A stretch of 64,000 nucleotides of DNA, from contig OZ022243.1 in assembly GCA_963978895.1 (NCBI GenBank), forward strand, positions 5,665,182-5,729,181. The letters are read 5' to 3'. This DNA is from Erpobdella octoculata. Its lineage: Eukaryota > Annelida > Clitellata > Hirudinida > Erpobdellidae. Within the stretch, counting starts at the first letter, position 1; each line of letters opens with the position of its first letter. Position numbers and translations under genes: made by a program. Below, one piece after another: positions 48,985 through 60,794 of this stretch. The notes under the pieces were generated by a model. That model was not told the origin of the DNA, made no database searches, and saw only the letters and a program-made list of their open reading frames with translations.

Positions 48985-48986
48985 TA

Positions 48987-49988
48987 CAGTAGGACCTCGC
49001 TTGATCCCCCGTTATAGGACTTTAGTGCTTATACGACCTACAAATTTTGCACGGATTGAAATATCCCTACTCTTCCATACTAATCTGTTTCTGTTATGCG
49101 ACAAACTCCGTAACGCAACCAACGACCTTGTTTCTGTGGCATTATTTGCATAAATAACTCTATTATGCGACCTGCAGTCAATGAAAACTCTTGAGATGGC
49201 TTGTAGGTATGTGTAATAAAAGCAAAATTACAGCCATGTGATGCCGGCATTATTCAAAATGTGAAGTTGAAAAACCGGAAGACGTTTTTACGTTATTTGA
49301 TAAGTAAACTGAACAATGACCAAACTGCAACAACTCATCAAGTGACAAAATCTATTACATGACTCGAGCCATAATTTGACTTTGAGTTTCATGGCTCCGT
49401 GTCAAAGAAGACACAATCACAAAGTGCTTTCGGAAATGCGGTTTCGGTCCATGTGATGTCTCAAGTTCTACAGAAATTCCAGAAGTCGATGATGATATGC
49501 TAGACTATCCAATCCTGACGGGAGTCAATTTATAAGAGTATGTCAATTGTGATACTAATGAGCCAACAAGTTTGAATGTCCAAGGCGTCCCAATTCCCAA
49601 CTGTGGTTGAACAAGAAGAGGAAAACATTGAAGACATTGATTCAAAAGATTTGGATGATGAATTCATTAACAGTCAAACTGCAATTTTATATGTTAATAC
49701 GCTTTTAAAGTAGCTTGTAAGCACGACAAAAGTACGCTAGCTAGCGTTTTTAGAGTTGTGGAATGCTAAATTGAATACATTAAAACAACAAATAATCTGG
49801 AACTATTTCAAATTATAACTTTTTTTATATGACTATCAGTTGATTTTAAAAAATAAACTACTGATTACTCTTTGTTGTCTGTATATGTATTTCTGAAGAA
49901 AATGCGACTTTTTCCCTTATGCAACACTCTCACTCATGCGACCGATTTTACATGGCAATGGAGAAGTCGCATAAAAGAGGTTCTACTG
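48987..49988. mobile_element. Degenerate pogo/Tigger-like transposon
   Basis: Ends CAGTAGGACCTCGCTTG and AAGAGGTTCTACTG, flanked by TA at 48985-48986 and 49989-49990; 1002 bp long. The plus strand holds the same transposase remnant as 4042-4405 (CACAAAGTGCTTTCGGAAATG region, then LDYPILTGVN). Full of stops. Because it lacks the insertion of the first copy, it shows the pre-insertion state. Confidence 0.78.
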
Positions 49989-50109
49989 TATTAGAAAAAT
50001 GAATACAATGTCAAAACAGTAAGAGACAGTAAATCTTAAATAACTGCCTGCCTATAAACTAGTATTTTCTGGAGTTTTCTGTGTTTTAAACTTAATCCAG
50101 GTAAGTTTG

Positions 50110-50430
50110 AATTAATCTACTTCAATAAATCTTCTAAATCATTAACTTTGCTTACTTTGGTTTTGCCACAGCCATCTTATCTTTTTATTTTTCCTTCTCC
50201 TATTATTCGTAGTTTAGATTTTTTCGTTGACTCTAACTTTTCTTTAAATCCTGAATTACTATATGCTGCTAAATCTTGATATTTCTATATTCATCGTATT
50301 AAGCAGCTTTTTCCGTCTCTGGATAATCTCTTTTTACAACTTCTAGTCTCTTCTCTCATTCTGTTTCGAATTGACTACTGCAATTCTCTCTATTACTGAC
50401 ACTACCTTTCACCCATATCACATCAACAAA
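50110..50430 (+). pseudogene. LINE ORF2 fragment
   Basis: The plus strand reads VDSNFSLNPELLYAAKS, stop, YFYIHRIKQLFPSLDN, then LFRIDYCNSLYY, which resembles the SRLDYCNSLLYGLP block of L2/CR1 ORF2. Decayed. Confidence 0.6.
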
Positions 50431-50661
50431 CTACAGATGTGTCAAACTTGATCGGGTTGCATCGGCTCAAGTTTGTCATTTTGAACCGGATTTAGGTCTA
50501 TATTCCAAGTTTCAGGTTGATTGGATGATGGAAAGCTTGTTAATTTTCACTTCCAAGACTTTCTCACGAGCAAACAAAACCGGTGATAAAGTTAATAAAA
50601 AAAGTTTAAAACGACACGATATATATAATTAGCACTATATATCAAGTTTTAACATTTTCAG

Positions 50662-50776
50662 GTCCCAAGCAGAAACACAAACTGACAAGAGTAAATTAAA
50701 TCCAAACAAGGGTTCTGAAACAAATTTGGAAAAGGGAACTATTGACCAAGTATATCAAGAAGTGTTAGTGTTTTAA
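50662..50776 (+). CDS. Candidate duplicated last exon, copy 1
   Basis: The acceptor AACATTTTCAG is followed in phase 1 by SQAETQTDKSKLNPNKGSE, then EKGTIDQVYQEVLVF and a stop. Compared with copy 2, the length differences inside the frame are 21 and 9 bases, both multiples of three, which argues for past selection on the reading frame. Copy 1 stops 12 codons earlier. The protein is unknown, hydrophilic and probably helical. No upstream exon was found on this strand. Confidence 0.45.
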
Positions 50777-51136
50777 AAAGAAATTTATAAAAAAAAATGT
50801 GTTAAACTATCACTTTTATGAATAATCATCATTTTAGCCATAAAACAATGTTAATAATTTTAACTTTGAACATAAACATGGAGTGCATTTTGGTCAAATT
50901 TTCGTTCACTTTTTCATTACAATATTAAAAAACAATATATTTAAAATTACTGATGTAACTGAATTAATAAATAAAAGTGATTTATCCAACCTCGTTTTAC
51001 AAAAACAAAAATATAACCATTTAAAATACTGTCGACAGGACTGGTGATACTGTAGCGAAGTTAATAAAAAGGATTTAAAAAAGCATGATATTTATATATA
51101 AGATGAGCAATATATAACAAGTTATAACATTTTCAG

Positions 51137-51290
51137 GTCCCAGGCAGAAACACAAGAGTTCAAGAGCGAAATAAAGAAAATTCTTAGTAAATTAAATCCA
51201 AATGGAGAAAATTTTGAAAAGCAGACTACTGATGAAGTATATGAAGAACTGTTAGTGTTTTATAGAAAAATTTATAAAAAAAATTGTTAA
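51137..51290 (+). CDS. Candidate duplicated last exon, copy 2
   Basis: The same acceptor context (ATAACATTTTCAG) and phase 1, reading SQAETQEFKSEIKKILSKLN, then EKQTTDEVYEELLVF, YRKIYKKNC and TAA. 50 residues, strongly charged and likely an alpha-helix. With copy 1 it could form mutually exclusive terminal exons of one gene, or be the C-terminus of two tandem genes. Function unknown. Confidence 0.45.
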
Positions 51291-51550
51291 TTGAACTATC
51301 ACTTTTATGATCATCTTTTTAGCCGTTAAACAATATAATAATTTTAACTTTGAACATAAACGTGGAGTGCCTTTTTGCGAGGTCAAATTTTTGTTCACTT
51401 TTTATTCAAATATTTTTAAGAACAAATATTATATTTAAAATTACTCATATAAATGGAATAATAAATGAATTTAATTTATCAAACCTCATTTTACAAAAAC
51501 AAAAATATAATCATTTGAAATACTGCTGACTGGACTAGTGATACTGTTCC

Positions 51551-52620
51551 TTGTTATCAAGACCAGTATTTTAATGCACAAGACCAAGATAAAGTTCAAG
51601 ACTTCTTAAGACAAGATCAAGTCCAAGGCCAAAACATTGTAAAAGAGTCATGCAAAATGAAATCTTCTTAAGACACTGTTTTTCTTTTCAACAAAAAAAC
51701 CGAAAAATAAAAGTCAAAATCTGGATTATTAAATTGTTTAACATTTACATTTTTTTTATCACTTCAAATGTTTATTACATTTAGTAAACACAAGTTCAGA
51801 TAGCAATTATTATAGTTCTAAACAAGTTCGATTATGTCTCATGAGTAGACCACCATCTGGAATGTTATTTAGGTAGCTGTGGGACATTCAGGATAAAAAA
51901 AAGTTTTCATTGCCTTTACTATTAATCTTTTTTGCATTTAAGATTATTTTGCGTTTTTCTCCAAAAGACTTCGTTTTGAATTAAATATTATATAAGAAAA
52001 CTACAATTTAAATTTTAACATAATCACACTTATTTTAGAAAACAGTCTGTATATCAGAGGAAGCCAATGCGAAATGACAAAAAACAAAGAAATATTTTCA
52101 ATAATTTTTTTATTTTACCAGCTGATGTTGTAAATTCCACAACTTTAACCAAATTCAACTCATCAATCCAACAACTTAACTTTAATCAATTTCTCAGATT
52201 TCGGGTGCCTTAGAACAATGACTAGAATGACTAATCAATTTGTTCTTTTTAAGTTTTAATTTGGTTGCCTTTTTTTGTAGTCTAGCTCTGTTGCTCTATC
52301 ATTTTTTTGCTTTAAATGTTACTACTTGTTCATGTAAGCGGCTGATAGCCCTTTGAACTTGTCTGAAATAAATAAAAAATAAAATCTTGCATCTGTACTT
52401 CAATTTTTTGTTTTTTTGAGCAATTCATAAAAAAATATAAAATTAGTGATACTCAGAGTTGAAAAGTTTCAAAAAATCACATAAAAGCCAAGACGGATAT
52501 GAGTTCACTGCTTTAATCCATTTCAGTTTTTACAAAAGATCAAGTTTATCATGAAACAAAACACTTAATCTTGTTATAAGCCTTCTTCGAATTCATAGGT
52601 GTTTTTCAGACGAACAAGCT
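51551..52620. other. AT-rich non-coding stretch
   Basis: A GCGGCTGATAGCCCTTTGAA ... AATAAATAAAAAATAAAAT end near 52338-52385 looks like the 3' tail of a LINE on the plus strand. Otherwise nothing recognised. Confidence 0.4.
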
Positions 52621-52634
52621 GGAAGAAACATATA

Positions 52635-53080
52635 ATGGATTTATTTAATATATAATTGATTTAATATTTATTTATTACATAATTGATGTAATATTTATTT
52701 AATACATAATTAATTTGATATTTATTTAATACATAATTAATTTGATATTTATTTAATACATAATTGATTAATAAATCATAATTTAATACATAATCGATGT
52801 AATATTTATTTAATACATAACTGATTTAAGATTTATTTAATACAAAATTCATTTAATATTTATTTAATAGATAATTAATTTATTATTTATTTCATACCTA
52901 ATTGATTTATTATTTATTTAATACATAATTGATGGAATATTTATTTAGTATATAATTGGTTTCATATTTATTTAATATATAATTGATTTAATATTTATTT
53001 AATACATAATTACATAATATTACAGATTTAATATTTAATTTCAATTGATTTAATATTCATTTAATACGTAATTGATTTAT
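52635..53080. repeat. AT-rich minisatellite of about 26 bp
   Basis: About 16 units near TATTTATTTAATACATAATTGATTTAA (first 20 bases TATTTATTTAATACATAATT), with variants in every copy. Lies just downstream of the last Sin3-like exon. Confidence 0.85.
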
Positions 53081-53184
53081 TTTTTACCAAGTTTTAGTTG
53101 GTAGAACATCGACGTTAAAAGTTGTGTTTTGATCAATTAAAATGAAAAAAAGAGAAATGTCTACAATTATATCAAGTAAAAAAT

Positions 53185-56100
53185 CTAAAATTTATTACGA
53201 AGAAACTCCTCAAATTGCTGAATAAGATCCGGCTCATCACGGAACAAATCAGCCACCTTCTCATAAACTTCATTTTCCATGGCTCCAGCAATTTGCTGCT
53301 TTTGCTGTAATAGATCATGTGCAATGATGTAAGTTTTTTTTTTAAATACTTAAGGCATGCAGAATAGAATGCAAATAAAACGGATATAAATTCTGATAGC
53401 CATCTGGCGAATAAAACATAATTTATTGATAACAGTTTTGACCTAATATACCTACAGTGAACTATTTGAGAAATATTTAGCTCATTAAAAAATTAAAGTT
53501 ATACTTCTTGCAGCAACATTATTGATATCAAAATATTCTGCATTTGTTACCATGATTGTATTGACAATAAGATCATCCTTGATGCACCAATAATGTTATT
53601 TGAAATAATAATAAAATATTTTTATAAAATGTCTAATTTTTATTACAATTTTTTGCTGCTTAGTATAGTCATGTATTATACTAAGGAATGACTTGAACAC
53701 ATCTGGCTTTAGGTGGTAGCGATTCTAAAAAAACCAAAAAAAAAATTATTTATCATGAAATCTGTCAGGAAAACCAAAAAATACATCTTTCTCAACAACC
53801 TTAACTAAATTAATATAGTCTATGGCTTGTTTGAACTTCGCCGTCTGACCGACCCCGTTATCTGCCATGGAGACAGGTGATTTGTCATCTTCATACACTC
53901 GGGTTGTATCCACCCTGCAACATTCATGAATGTTTTGTTGCAATTTTGTGTTCATCGATTCAGACGATGAACTCACATCGCCATAAATTATGTCCTGTTT
54001 GTAAAAAAAATATATGGATATACTTTTTATAAATTAAATTTGACTTGATGAGACTTCAACCATGTAGGTGAGGTTTTATTTGGTAACCGCACACTCAATC
54101 CAATAAAGAATGGAGAAATTTTATTAAATGTAAATTATACAAAAGCATTTCCTTTATGCATTGAACACATTTAAAATTACAAAACGCAAGAAGACTTGTT
54201 ACATTTCATTGCAGTACAATTCTACATAGGTACCATCATTCCTCTAATGAAGCACCTTTTTCCAAAAACGCAATGAAAAGGCATATTATCCAAAACTTAA
54301 AAAAATAATCAGTTTAATACCACGACGATGAAAAAAAGGCTACGTGTAGTAATGGGAATCCTACCTTAAGGAGAAAACTTTCTAACCCATAAGAAAAATG
54401 CCATTTTATCCCGAGACAGGAATTTGTGCGAAAGAAAAATTAAATAAAATTTCCATTTAAAAAAATAATTAGTTTTTTTTTTCAGTTTTTATGTTTTGTG
54501 CTAACTATGGATAACTAATTGTGCTGTTATTTAGCCCTTAGGCTTGACTAATTCATTTCAGCAAAATCTTTTTTGATTGAATTTTACTCATCAACATCTA
54601 TCAACCTACTTCACCGCCGCTTGCCTTCTTCTTCCAGGAGCTAGAAACTTTTCTCACCTGTATCATCGTCGACAGCAAATACAGTCTACTACATACTCTG
54701 TGTAGACCTCAATTGTCCAGGAGCAAACGATCTGGTTGGCTGTGGTCTTGATGACATTCTGACGAAACTCAACTTCAAGCAGATAGTTAACCAATCAACA
54801 CGTGACCACAACCTGCTTGACATCATCGCAACATCTGACTCAAATCTACTTCACCATGACGTCCGCTATAACAACTACTGCTCGTTGTCTGACCATCGTC
54901 TCCTAGTCACCTCAGTCCGATCTCGACTTCCACCAACACCTGTCAAGGAGTTCGTCTATCGCAACTTCAAAAGACTCGATCATGCTGGGTTTGAGTCATC
55001 ACTTAGACAATCATCTCATTTTATTAACCGAGTCTCCACTATGGACGATTTCGCCATAAAACTTAAAAATGTGATCACAGCCAAACTCAATATATTTCTT
55101 CCTCTCAAGTTAACTCGTAAGCGAGCAAGTAAATTGATTGTTAAATGGCTTTCTCTTGCCGCAATATCACCAAAGAGAGAGAGAGACGTCGTCTTGAACG
55201 AATCTGGCTTCGGACTCATGACGAGTCTGATCGTGCAACTTATCGTACCTCCTGTCGGCTCACCAACCTCCTCATCAATAGTTAGTCAATCAACACGTGA
55301 CAACAACCTGCTTGACATCATCTCAACGTCTGACTCAAATCTACTTCACGGTGACGTCCGCTATTACAACTACGCTCGTTGTCTGACCATCGTCTCCTAG
55401 TCACCTCAGTCCGATCTCGACTTCCACCAACACCTGTCAAGGAGTTCGTCTATCGCGACTTCAAAAGACTCGACCATGCTGGGTTTGAGTCATCACCTAG
55501 ACAATCATCTTTCTTTATTAACCCAGCCTCCACTATGGACGATTTCGCCATACAACTTAAAAATGTCATCACAGCCAAACTCAATATATTTCTTCCTCGA
55601 CACTCAACTTTACATTGGCATTTCCCGTCCTGGTGCTACTGCCAATTTACACCTTCTCGAAACAGCTCTTTCAAACCTTGCGTTGTGGTTCTCCCGCAAT
55701 AGCCTCGCTTTAAATCCCAGTAAGTCTGACACAATACTCTTAGGCACTAATAAACGCAACAAATCCTTATCATCAGTTTCTAGTGTTAAGGTTGACAATT
55801 CAACCATTCCTTTAGCAAGTCTTATCAAGCTTCTTGGTGCCACTCTAGACAGTTCTCTCACCTTTCACAATCACGTCAAACTCATCTCCAAGTCTTGTTA
55901 CTTTCACATTAAAGTTCTTCGCCATATCCGTCACACACTGGACTTACAGACTGCCAGCCTCATTGGCCACGCTCTGGTCAGCTCGCGTCTTGATTATGCC
56001 AACTCGATCCTCTATGGTGCTCCCAAATCATCCATCAAAGTACTCCAAAAAATTCAAAATACCCTCGCACGTGTCATTCTACAAGCGGACAGGTCGGTTC

Positions 56101-57059
56101 ACTCTGTTTCCTTACTGAATCAACTCCACTGGTTACCAGTGGATAAAAGAATCAAATTTGAAATTGCTACAATAGCATTCAAGGCTGCTTCAACCTCCAC
56201 TCCCAGATATCTCTCTACCTTGCTACACCCATACACTCCCTCCCGTCAGCTCCGCTCTTCAACTCAATTTCTTCTTCAACCCCAATTTTCACACACTAAG
56301 TTTGGTGCACGAGCTTTCCGTGCTGCAGCTCCTCTGGTTTAGAACTCACTTCCTTCCCATATCAAATCTGCTTCATATCTTTCCCTCTTTAAACATACTT
56401 TAAAAACTCATCCTTTCCAGTTAAATTAGTCAGCTCATCCCACGTTCACCCGCCTCAGATTCGTTTACGACATTGGCGTTAAATAAATTTGATTTGATTT
56501 GATTTTGAATAGTTTTCAACTATGAGCAAATTTGTATAACAAAACAAACCACTTTGTTTCCTGGTTGGTGAATTTCGATTGTATTTGTGGCTTCAATGAA
56601 TATTAATTTATATAGAGGAGGTAGAACCAAATTGAAAACACCGAATAATTCCTCATGTCCTTGAAACAATATGGAAACTTTGTTCATGACTCCCAGAATA
56701 TCAATTCTGTGTAAGCAACAACAGAGCAGGTATTTAGAAATTACATATATGCCTCATCTTATATTTTTTTCAAACATTTCTAGTTTTTATAATAAATACT
56801 TATGACTAAATATTGTACAGATGTTGCTGCAACTGAAAAAATAAATCAAACTACTTACACGCCACGTCTATATTCACTCATAATGTCGAGAAAGTCATTA
56901 TACTTCTGAGGTTCATTTTGAAAATCATTCTTGAGTAGATCAACAAAAAACAGACCTATTTTCCTTGTTCTCTGTGAAATTAAAATTAAAATATAAAATT
57001 TGAAAAACTTTTAATTTTTTAAGTCAGTGAAAACAAACCTTTTTCTCTTTTTCTGACAT
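53185..57059 (-). CDS. Short Sin3-like protein with PAH1 and PAH2 (six exons)
   Basis: Paired amphipathic helix (PAH) domains bind transcription-factor peptides in Sin3 corepressors. Exons (minus): 57059-57039 (MSEKEKK), 56971-56859, 56706-56550, 53994-53800, 53724-53647, 53304-53185. Every junction is GT-AG and phases agree (0, 2, 0, 0, 0). PAH1: VDLLKNDFQNEPQKYNDFLD and IMSEYRRG, then VIDILGVMNKVSILFQGHEE, FNLVLPPLYKL and EIHQPGNKV, following Sin3 [20 protein letters not shown] and the post-PAH1 strand. PAH2: FKQAIDYINLVKNRYHLKPD, VFKSFLSIIHDYTKQQK, ENEVYEKVADLFRDEPDLIQ and FEEFL. It then stops at 53185. The total of about 227 residues, against well over 1000 in full Sin3, lacks PAH3 and the HDAC-interaction region. 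Caveat: a weak donor (CTTC|GTAATA) just before the stop might lead to an exon I did not find. Intron 3 holds a LINE. Confidence 0.8.
54590..56500 (+). mobile_element. L2/CR1-like LINE in intron 3 of the Sin3-like gene
   Basis: On the strand opposite to the host gene. It starts in the endonuclease C-terminus (FNCPGANDLVGCGLDDILTK-like, LSDHRLLVTSVRS), and a stretch of about 330 bp is repeated (54800-55110 and 55285-55595). It then joins directly to the end of the RT catalytic box (DTQLYIGISRPGATANLHLL). The 3' tail is GTTAAATAAATTTGATTTGA with TTTGATTTG repeats. The RT core between is deleted. Confidence 0.82.
55476..56342 (+). pseudogene. LINE ORF2 C-terminal frame
   Basis: 288 codons; the conserved part begins at DTQLYIG and runs through WFSRNSLALNPSKSD, IKLLGATLDSSLTFHNHV, SSRLDYANSILYGAP, LLNQLHWLPVDKRI and FGARAFRAAAPLV. 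A stop there replaces the W of the WNSLP motif, and NSLPSHIKSASYLSLFKHTL continues after it. Inactive transposon protein. Confidence 0.85.
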
Positions 57060-57640
57060 TTGAAAACTGTAAAAACTTGATCTTGCACTGACTTAAACAA
57101 ACACAAAAAACTTTAAAAACAGTTTAAACTTTTACTCATTTAAGTTTGTTAGGCTTATTTGGTTAGAAATAATTTGTTGTAGTGTACCCACCCAACAAAA
57201 CTCAACATAATGAAAATATTTTCTCAACGATTCAGTAAAGTGAAATTAATAAAAAACTAATAAAAATTTAATGAAACAAAATACAACTTAATAAACTTAC
57301 AAATGTAGATTTAAACGTAAACCAACTAGAATAGAAGAGAATCGACTTGTTATTTGGTAGACGTTACAGCTGATATCATCTCTGGAATTACCCAGTCGAC
57401 GCTCCGCCTACACGCAGCCAGTTTTCTCGCATAACGCTGACAGCACTATAGAATCTAGCTTTCTAGCCCAGCTGCAAGTGAAAAACCTCAGTGCACGCCG
57501 CGAAATTCGTGATCGTGGTTTTAATTTAAAATCATCACTATTACTTAACTTTACAGTCATTCTTCATCTAATATCTAATTCATAATTTAAATTTAGACTT
57601 TATCTAGACAAACTATTTTGCTAGTAGCAATGACAAGTTT
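57060..57640. other. Probable 5' region of the Sin3-like gene
   Basis: Upstream of the start exon. A GC-richer island at about 57350-57530 (CGACGCTCCGCCTACACGCA) could hold the promoter or a 5' non-coding exon. No TATA box was recognised. Confidence 0.35.
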
Positions 57641-58310
57641 ATATTTTATACCCATGCGGCTGGAAACTCTTGTTTCGAATTACGAACTAGCTCGAAAAAA
57701 GCCATGCCCGAGAGCAGGAAACTAATTATACCGGCACTCATAACTATTAAAATTTGGAGTGGGATGGGTATAAAACAGAGGCGTAGCAAGGGGGGCAGGA
57801 AGGACAGTTCTCCCCGGGCGCATTGGGCTAGAGGGGGCAAATTTCTAGCGGGGTACCCGGCAATGCTCGATATTTTTTGGAGGGTTTTCTATTGTTTTTC
57901 TCTATCGCTCCCGTTTCCTTCCCCGCTTGCTCTCCGGTCGCTTTCTCGTTTCCGCCTGCTTTTCCGTTTCCGTCTTGCTTTCCCGTTGCCGGTAGCTTGC
58001 CCGCTTGCTTTCCCCTTTTTGGTCGCATTCCTTTTCCCGCTTGCTCTCTCGCTCCCAATCGCTTTCCGTTCCCGCTCATTTTCCAGTTCTCGCCCACACT
58101 CGCTTTCCCGTTTCCGCTCGTTCTTTCGCTCATTTTGTGACCGATCTCAATTTTTTCACGAAAACCTTTTTCTATTGACTATCAAGGTTGTGTGAAAATT
58201 TCATTACAATCACATACATACAGACAGACATACATACATACAGCCCGAAAAGAATAAACTAATTATACCGGCACAACATTTGGAGTGGAGTGGGTATAAA
58301 ATTGACAAAA
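57640..58310. repeat. Composite dispersed repeat with 50-bp direct copies
   Basis: ACTAATTATACCGGCAC ... ATTTGGAGTG ... GGGTATAAAA occurs at 57720-57775 and again at 58257-58305. Between them lie a GCGTAGCAAGGGGGGC block (57778-57848, same family as 4610-4690), a CCCGG block with pyrimidine tail (57846-58140, same as 36080-36240) and an ACATACATACAGACAGACAT tail. Arg/Ser/Phe-rich frames here are artefacts. Confidence 0.65.
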
Positions 58311-58654
58311 GAATATTGAATTGCGGAACGGTAAAAATAAAACGATTAGGGCAGATAAACCGAATAATCTGCGAATTGGGGATGCTAAATTTAAATTTTG
58401 TCATCTAAATTTTCAGCCAAAACATTGATTTTATTATGTTTTATCATTATAATTATAACATTTTAGGAAGAACAATAAAAAAAAGGGTTTCGTAAATTGG
58501 TCGGCCCTGAGAACAGGTTGCCCCCTTAAAACACAAAAATGAATGAAGGTAATGCTGTATACATCCAAATAATCAGAGCCAGGCAATCCGCATCTAACTT
58601 TTGGTAAAATCAAAACCATAAAAAATTAAATAACTAAAATTGAAACAGTTCTAC

Positions 58655-58765
58655 AGTTCGTATAGGGTCGCTACCGCTACCAGTCTTATTAGTAGCGGCG
58701 CCACCGCTACCGCTACTGAAATTTATAAGTAGCGTCGCTACCGCTACCGCTACTCTGATAAGGAC
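58655..58765. repeat. (GCTACC)n-type repeat
   Basis: Two to three blocks of CGCTACCGCTACCGCTACT with spacers AAATTTATAAGTAG; GC-rich in an AT-rich setting. Likely a small dispersed element; nothing coding. Confidence 0.6.
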
Positions 58766-59055
58766 TCGCAAAAAGTTACAAAGTAGCATTAACAACCCGT
58801 ATATGAATTTTATATGACGTCAACATCATTTCGTTGCATTCAATAATAACACAAATTTTTGTTGACTTCACAGTTAATAAACTGATTTATTTTCTATATC
58901 ATCATCATCAACATCGTTATCCATCGTCAGTTATTTTTAATTAAATGGCTTCAAATAACAATGAAAAAATGACTTCGAAGAAATAAAACCATTTAAACAA
59001 GTTTGAAAATACACTAGAACATTAAAATCTCTTCTCATCTAATTTCTTTGTACGA

Positions 59056-59420
59056 CTAAAACACTTTGCTTTCAAATTCCTGTTCGATCTGTTTAGTTAC
59101 CGTTTGTCTACATCTACTCTGAAAGCGTTTTGAAGTTAGTCCACTGACCAGCTGTTTGAAACTGCTAGTGTCAACGTGAGGCACTGGTAACACACTGTTG
59201 ACTATGTAGTCACGGACATATTTGTCGACTCCTGCTTGTGTCAGGAACTGGCACTGCAGAGATTGTGACGAGTCAAGTTTGGCTTGCTTCATGACAGGAA
59301 CACCATGATCATTATCAGCACTGGTAGTTGCTGTAGTTGCTTTTTTCCGTGACTTCTCTTTATCGGACATATTTTTACAAGCAAACTCAAATGAAGTCAA
59401 TAGTCTGGGATGTTTCGACT
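59056..59420 (-). CDS. hAT (ZBED-like) transposase exon
   Basis: A clean acceptor (TTCGTTTTTGCAG before 59420) opens in phase 0 with SKHPRLLTSFEF, the residues that follow a BED zinc finger (xLKxHLxxKHP). It continues through a low-complexity basic linker to QCQFLTQAGVDKYVRDYIVN, SVLPVPHVDTSSFKQLVSGL and a stop at 59056. The VDxxIxxxIVxxxLPxxxVExxxFxxLV pattern is the start of the hAT transposase core. The catalytic part is not found downstream, so the gene is truncated, or this is an exonised fragment. No BED-finger exon was recognised upstream. Confidence 0.6.
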
Positions 59421-60790
59421 GCAAAAACGAAAATGAAAATAAAAAGTTTTTTTTTAATTATCCAAATAATGTTAATGCAATCATAATGCAATTATCCATG
59501 AACAAAAAACAATTAAGAAATCTAAGGTTGAATTGCATTATATTTGCATATATCTATCTCTATCTGGCTGCATTATTACACGCATTCTTTTCACTGTTGA
59601 TATTTTATACACTAAAATATAGCAAACAATTTAATAATTGAATTGACGATTTTTTTTGCTTGAGCATTATAGTATCTTTGAGTCACGAGTAATACTAATA
59701 TCACCAAAAATTATAATAAATATAGCATTCCATATTTACCAAGCAGTAGGTAGGTAGGTCCGGTGAAATCACAGTGTGGAATTTATGACCCATCACTAAT
59801 TTTACTAATTTTCGAAGTTGCATCACAATTCACAATCAGAAACGCATCATCAGAATGTGGAAATATTTATAACAAGTTATTGGTGCGGTTCTCAAGTCCA
59901 TAAATTTACCAACTACATATAATTTTTTTTCTTTTTCCACTATGGCCAAGGCATGGACAGGTCCGATTGGAATTTTCCATCAAAACACTATTTAAACTAA
60001 AAATAACACCCCCAGAAAAACCAACCCCCCATTCATTAACTTTTTTGCGAGAAATTTGCTTTCCGGTCATAGGCTGTAATAATGCGCCCCAAATTTGTTA
60101 TCCCCGCTTGCGCCTCGCGTCTGCCAGTCCGGCCCTGCCTTGGTCATGCCTACTGCACAAGTGCACGAGCTAAGAGTAAAAACCTAACTTGAATAAATTG
60201 TGTAAGCATAAAAAATGCAAATCATTTACAAACGCCATGTGTTTCTTCAAATTGAATCTCGACTTGTTGCCAGACGAAATTTTCTTTCCTTGTGTACCGG
60301 TTGGACAATGCAGACAACGATACAGAGAACTTCCCCTTGCTCTCCAATAAATTCGCTAAATAAAAATGTTCACTTATATCGCTTTCTAAAAACTTACTCC
60401 ATCGCCGAGTTCTTTCTGCGTTATAACTATTACACAGGAAGTAGGCGCCGGTAGCCGGGGCAATAAACGGTAAAAAAGCTACTGTATCGGCAGTTTTGAC
60501 AAAACAATTGATCTTTCGATTAATTAATAAAGATTTATATATTTTTTAAAGGGTTAGGGTTATGGCTAGAAATAGGGTTAGGGTCAGGATTTAATTTTAG
60601 GTAGACATACGACACAGTAGCAATTTTACCGATTATTTCCACGGCAAACCGCCGGGGCAATAGCAGCAACCTTCTTACTCCTGTCAAACGACGATTTTTT
60701 GCTTCATGGTTTTCTTGCATTTTTGGTAACTGAAACGTTAGCAATAGACTAAAAATACAAAGAAAGCTTAAAGTAATAATTATTCAAAGG
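59421..60790. other. Non-coding stretch with repeat scraps
   Basis: 60060-60140 is an inverted scrap of the GCAAGGGGG...GGCCCTG family. A short TTAGGG-like tract lies at 60549-60592. No gene. Confidence 0.45.
60549..60592 (+). repeat. Short interstitial TTAGGG-like tract
   Basis: Four TTAGGG/TAGGGTT units in 44 bp, interrupted by TATGGCTAGAAA. Too short to mark a telomere. Confidence 0.6.
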
Positions 60791-60794
60791 TGGG

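Larger units (their letters stand above)
50580..51550. repeat. Tandem duplication of about 475 bp
   Basis: 50580-51050 and 51052-51550 align along their whole length (AGTTAATAAAA ... CATTTTCAGGTCCCA ... TTTAACTTTGAACATAAAC ... GGACTRGTGATACTGT). Each carries a candidate exon, listed separately. Confidence 0.85.

Noticed and set aside
55610..55861. Minus-strand 83-codon frame inside the LINE
   Set aside because: Shadow of the LINE ORF2 frame on the plus strand.
57828..58195. Frames rich in Phe/Pro/Ser or Gly/Lys
   Set aside because: They lie in the pyrimidine tail of a dispersed repeat that is also present at 36080-36240.
60549..60592. Telomere or chromosome end
   Set aside because: Only four imperfect TTAGGG units flanked by ordinary sequence.
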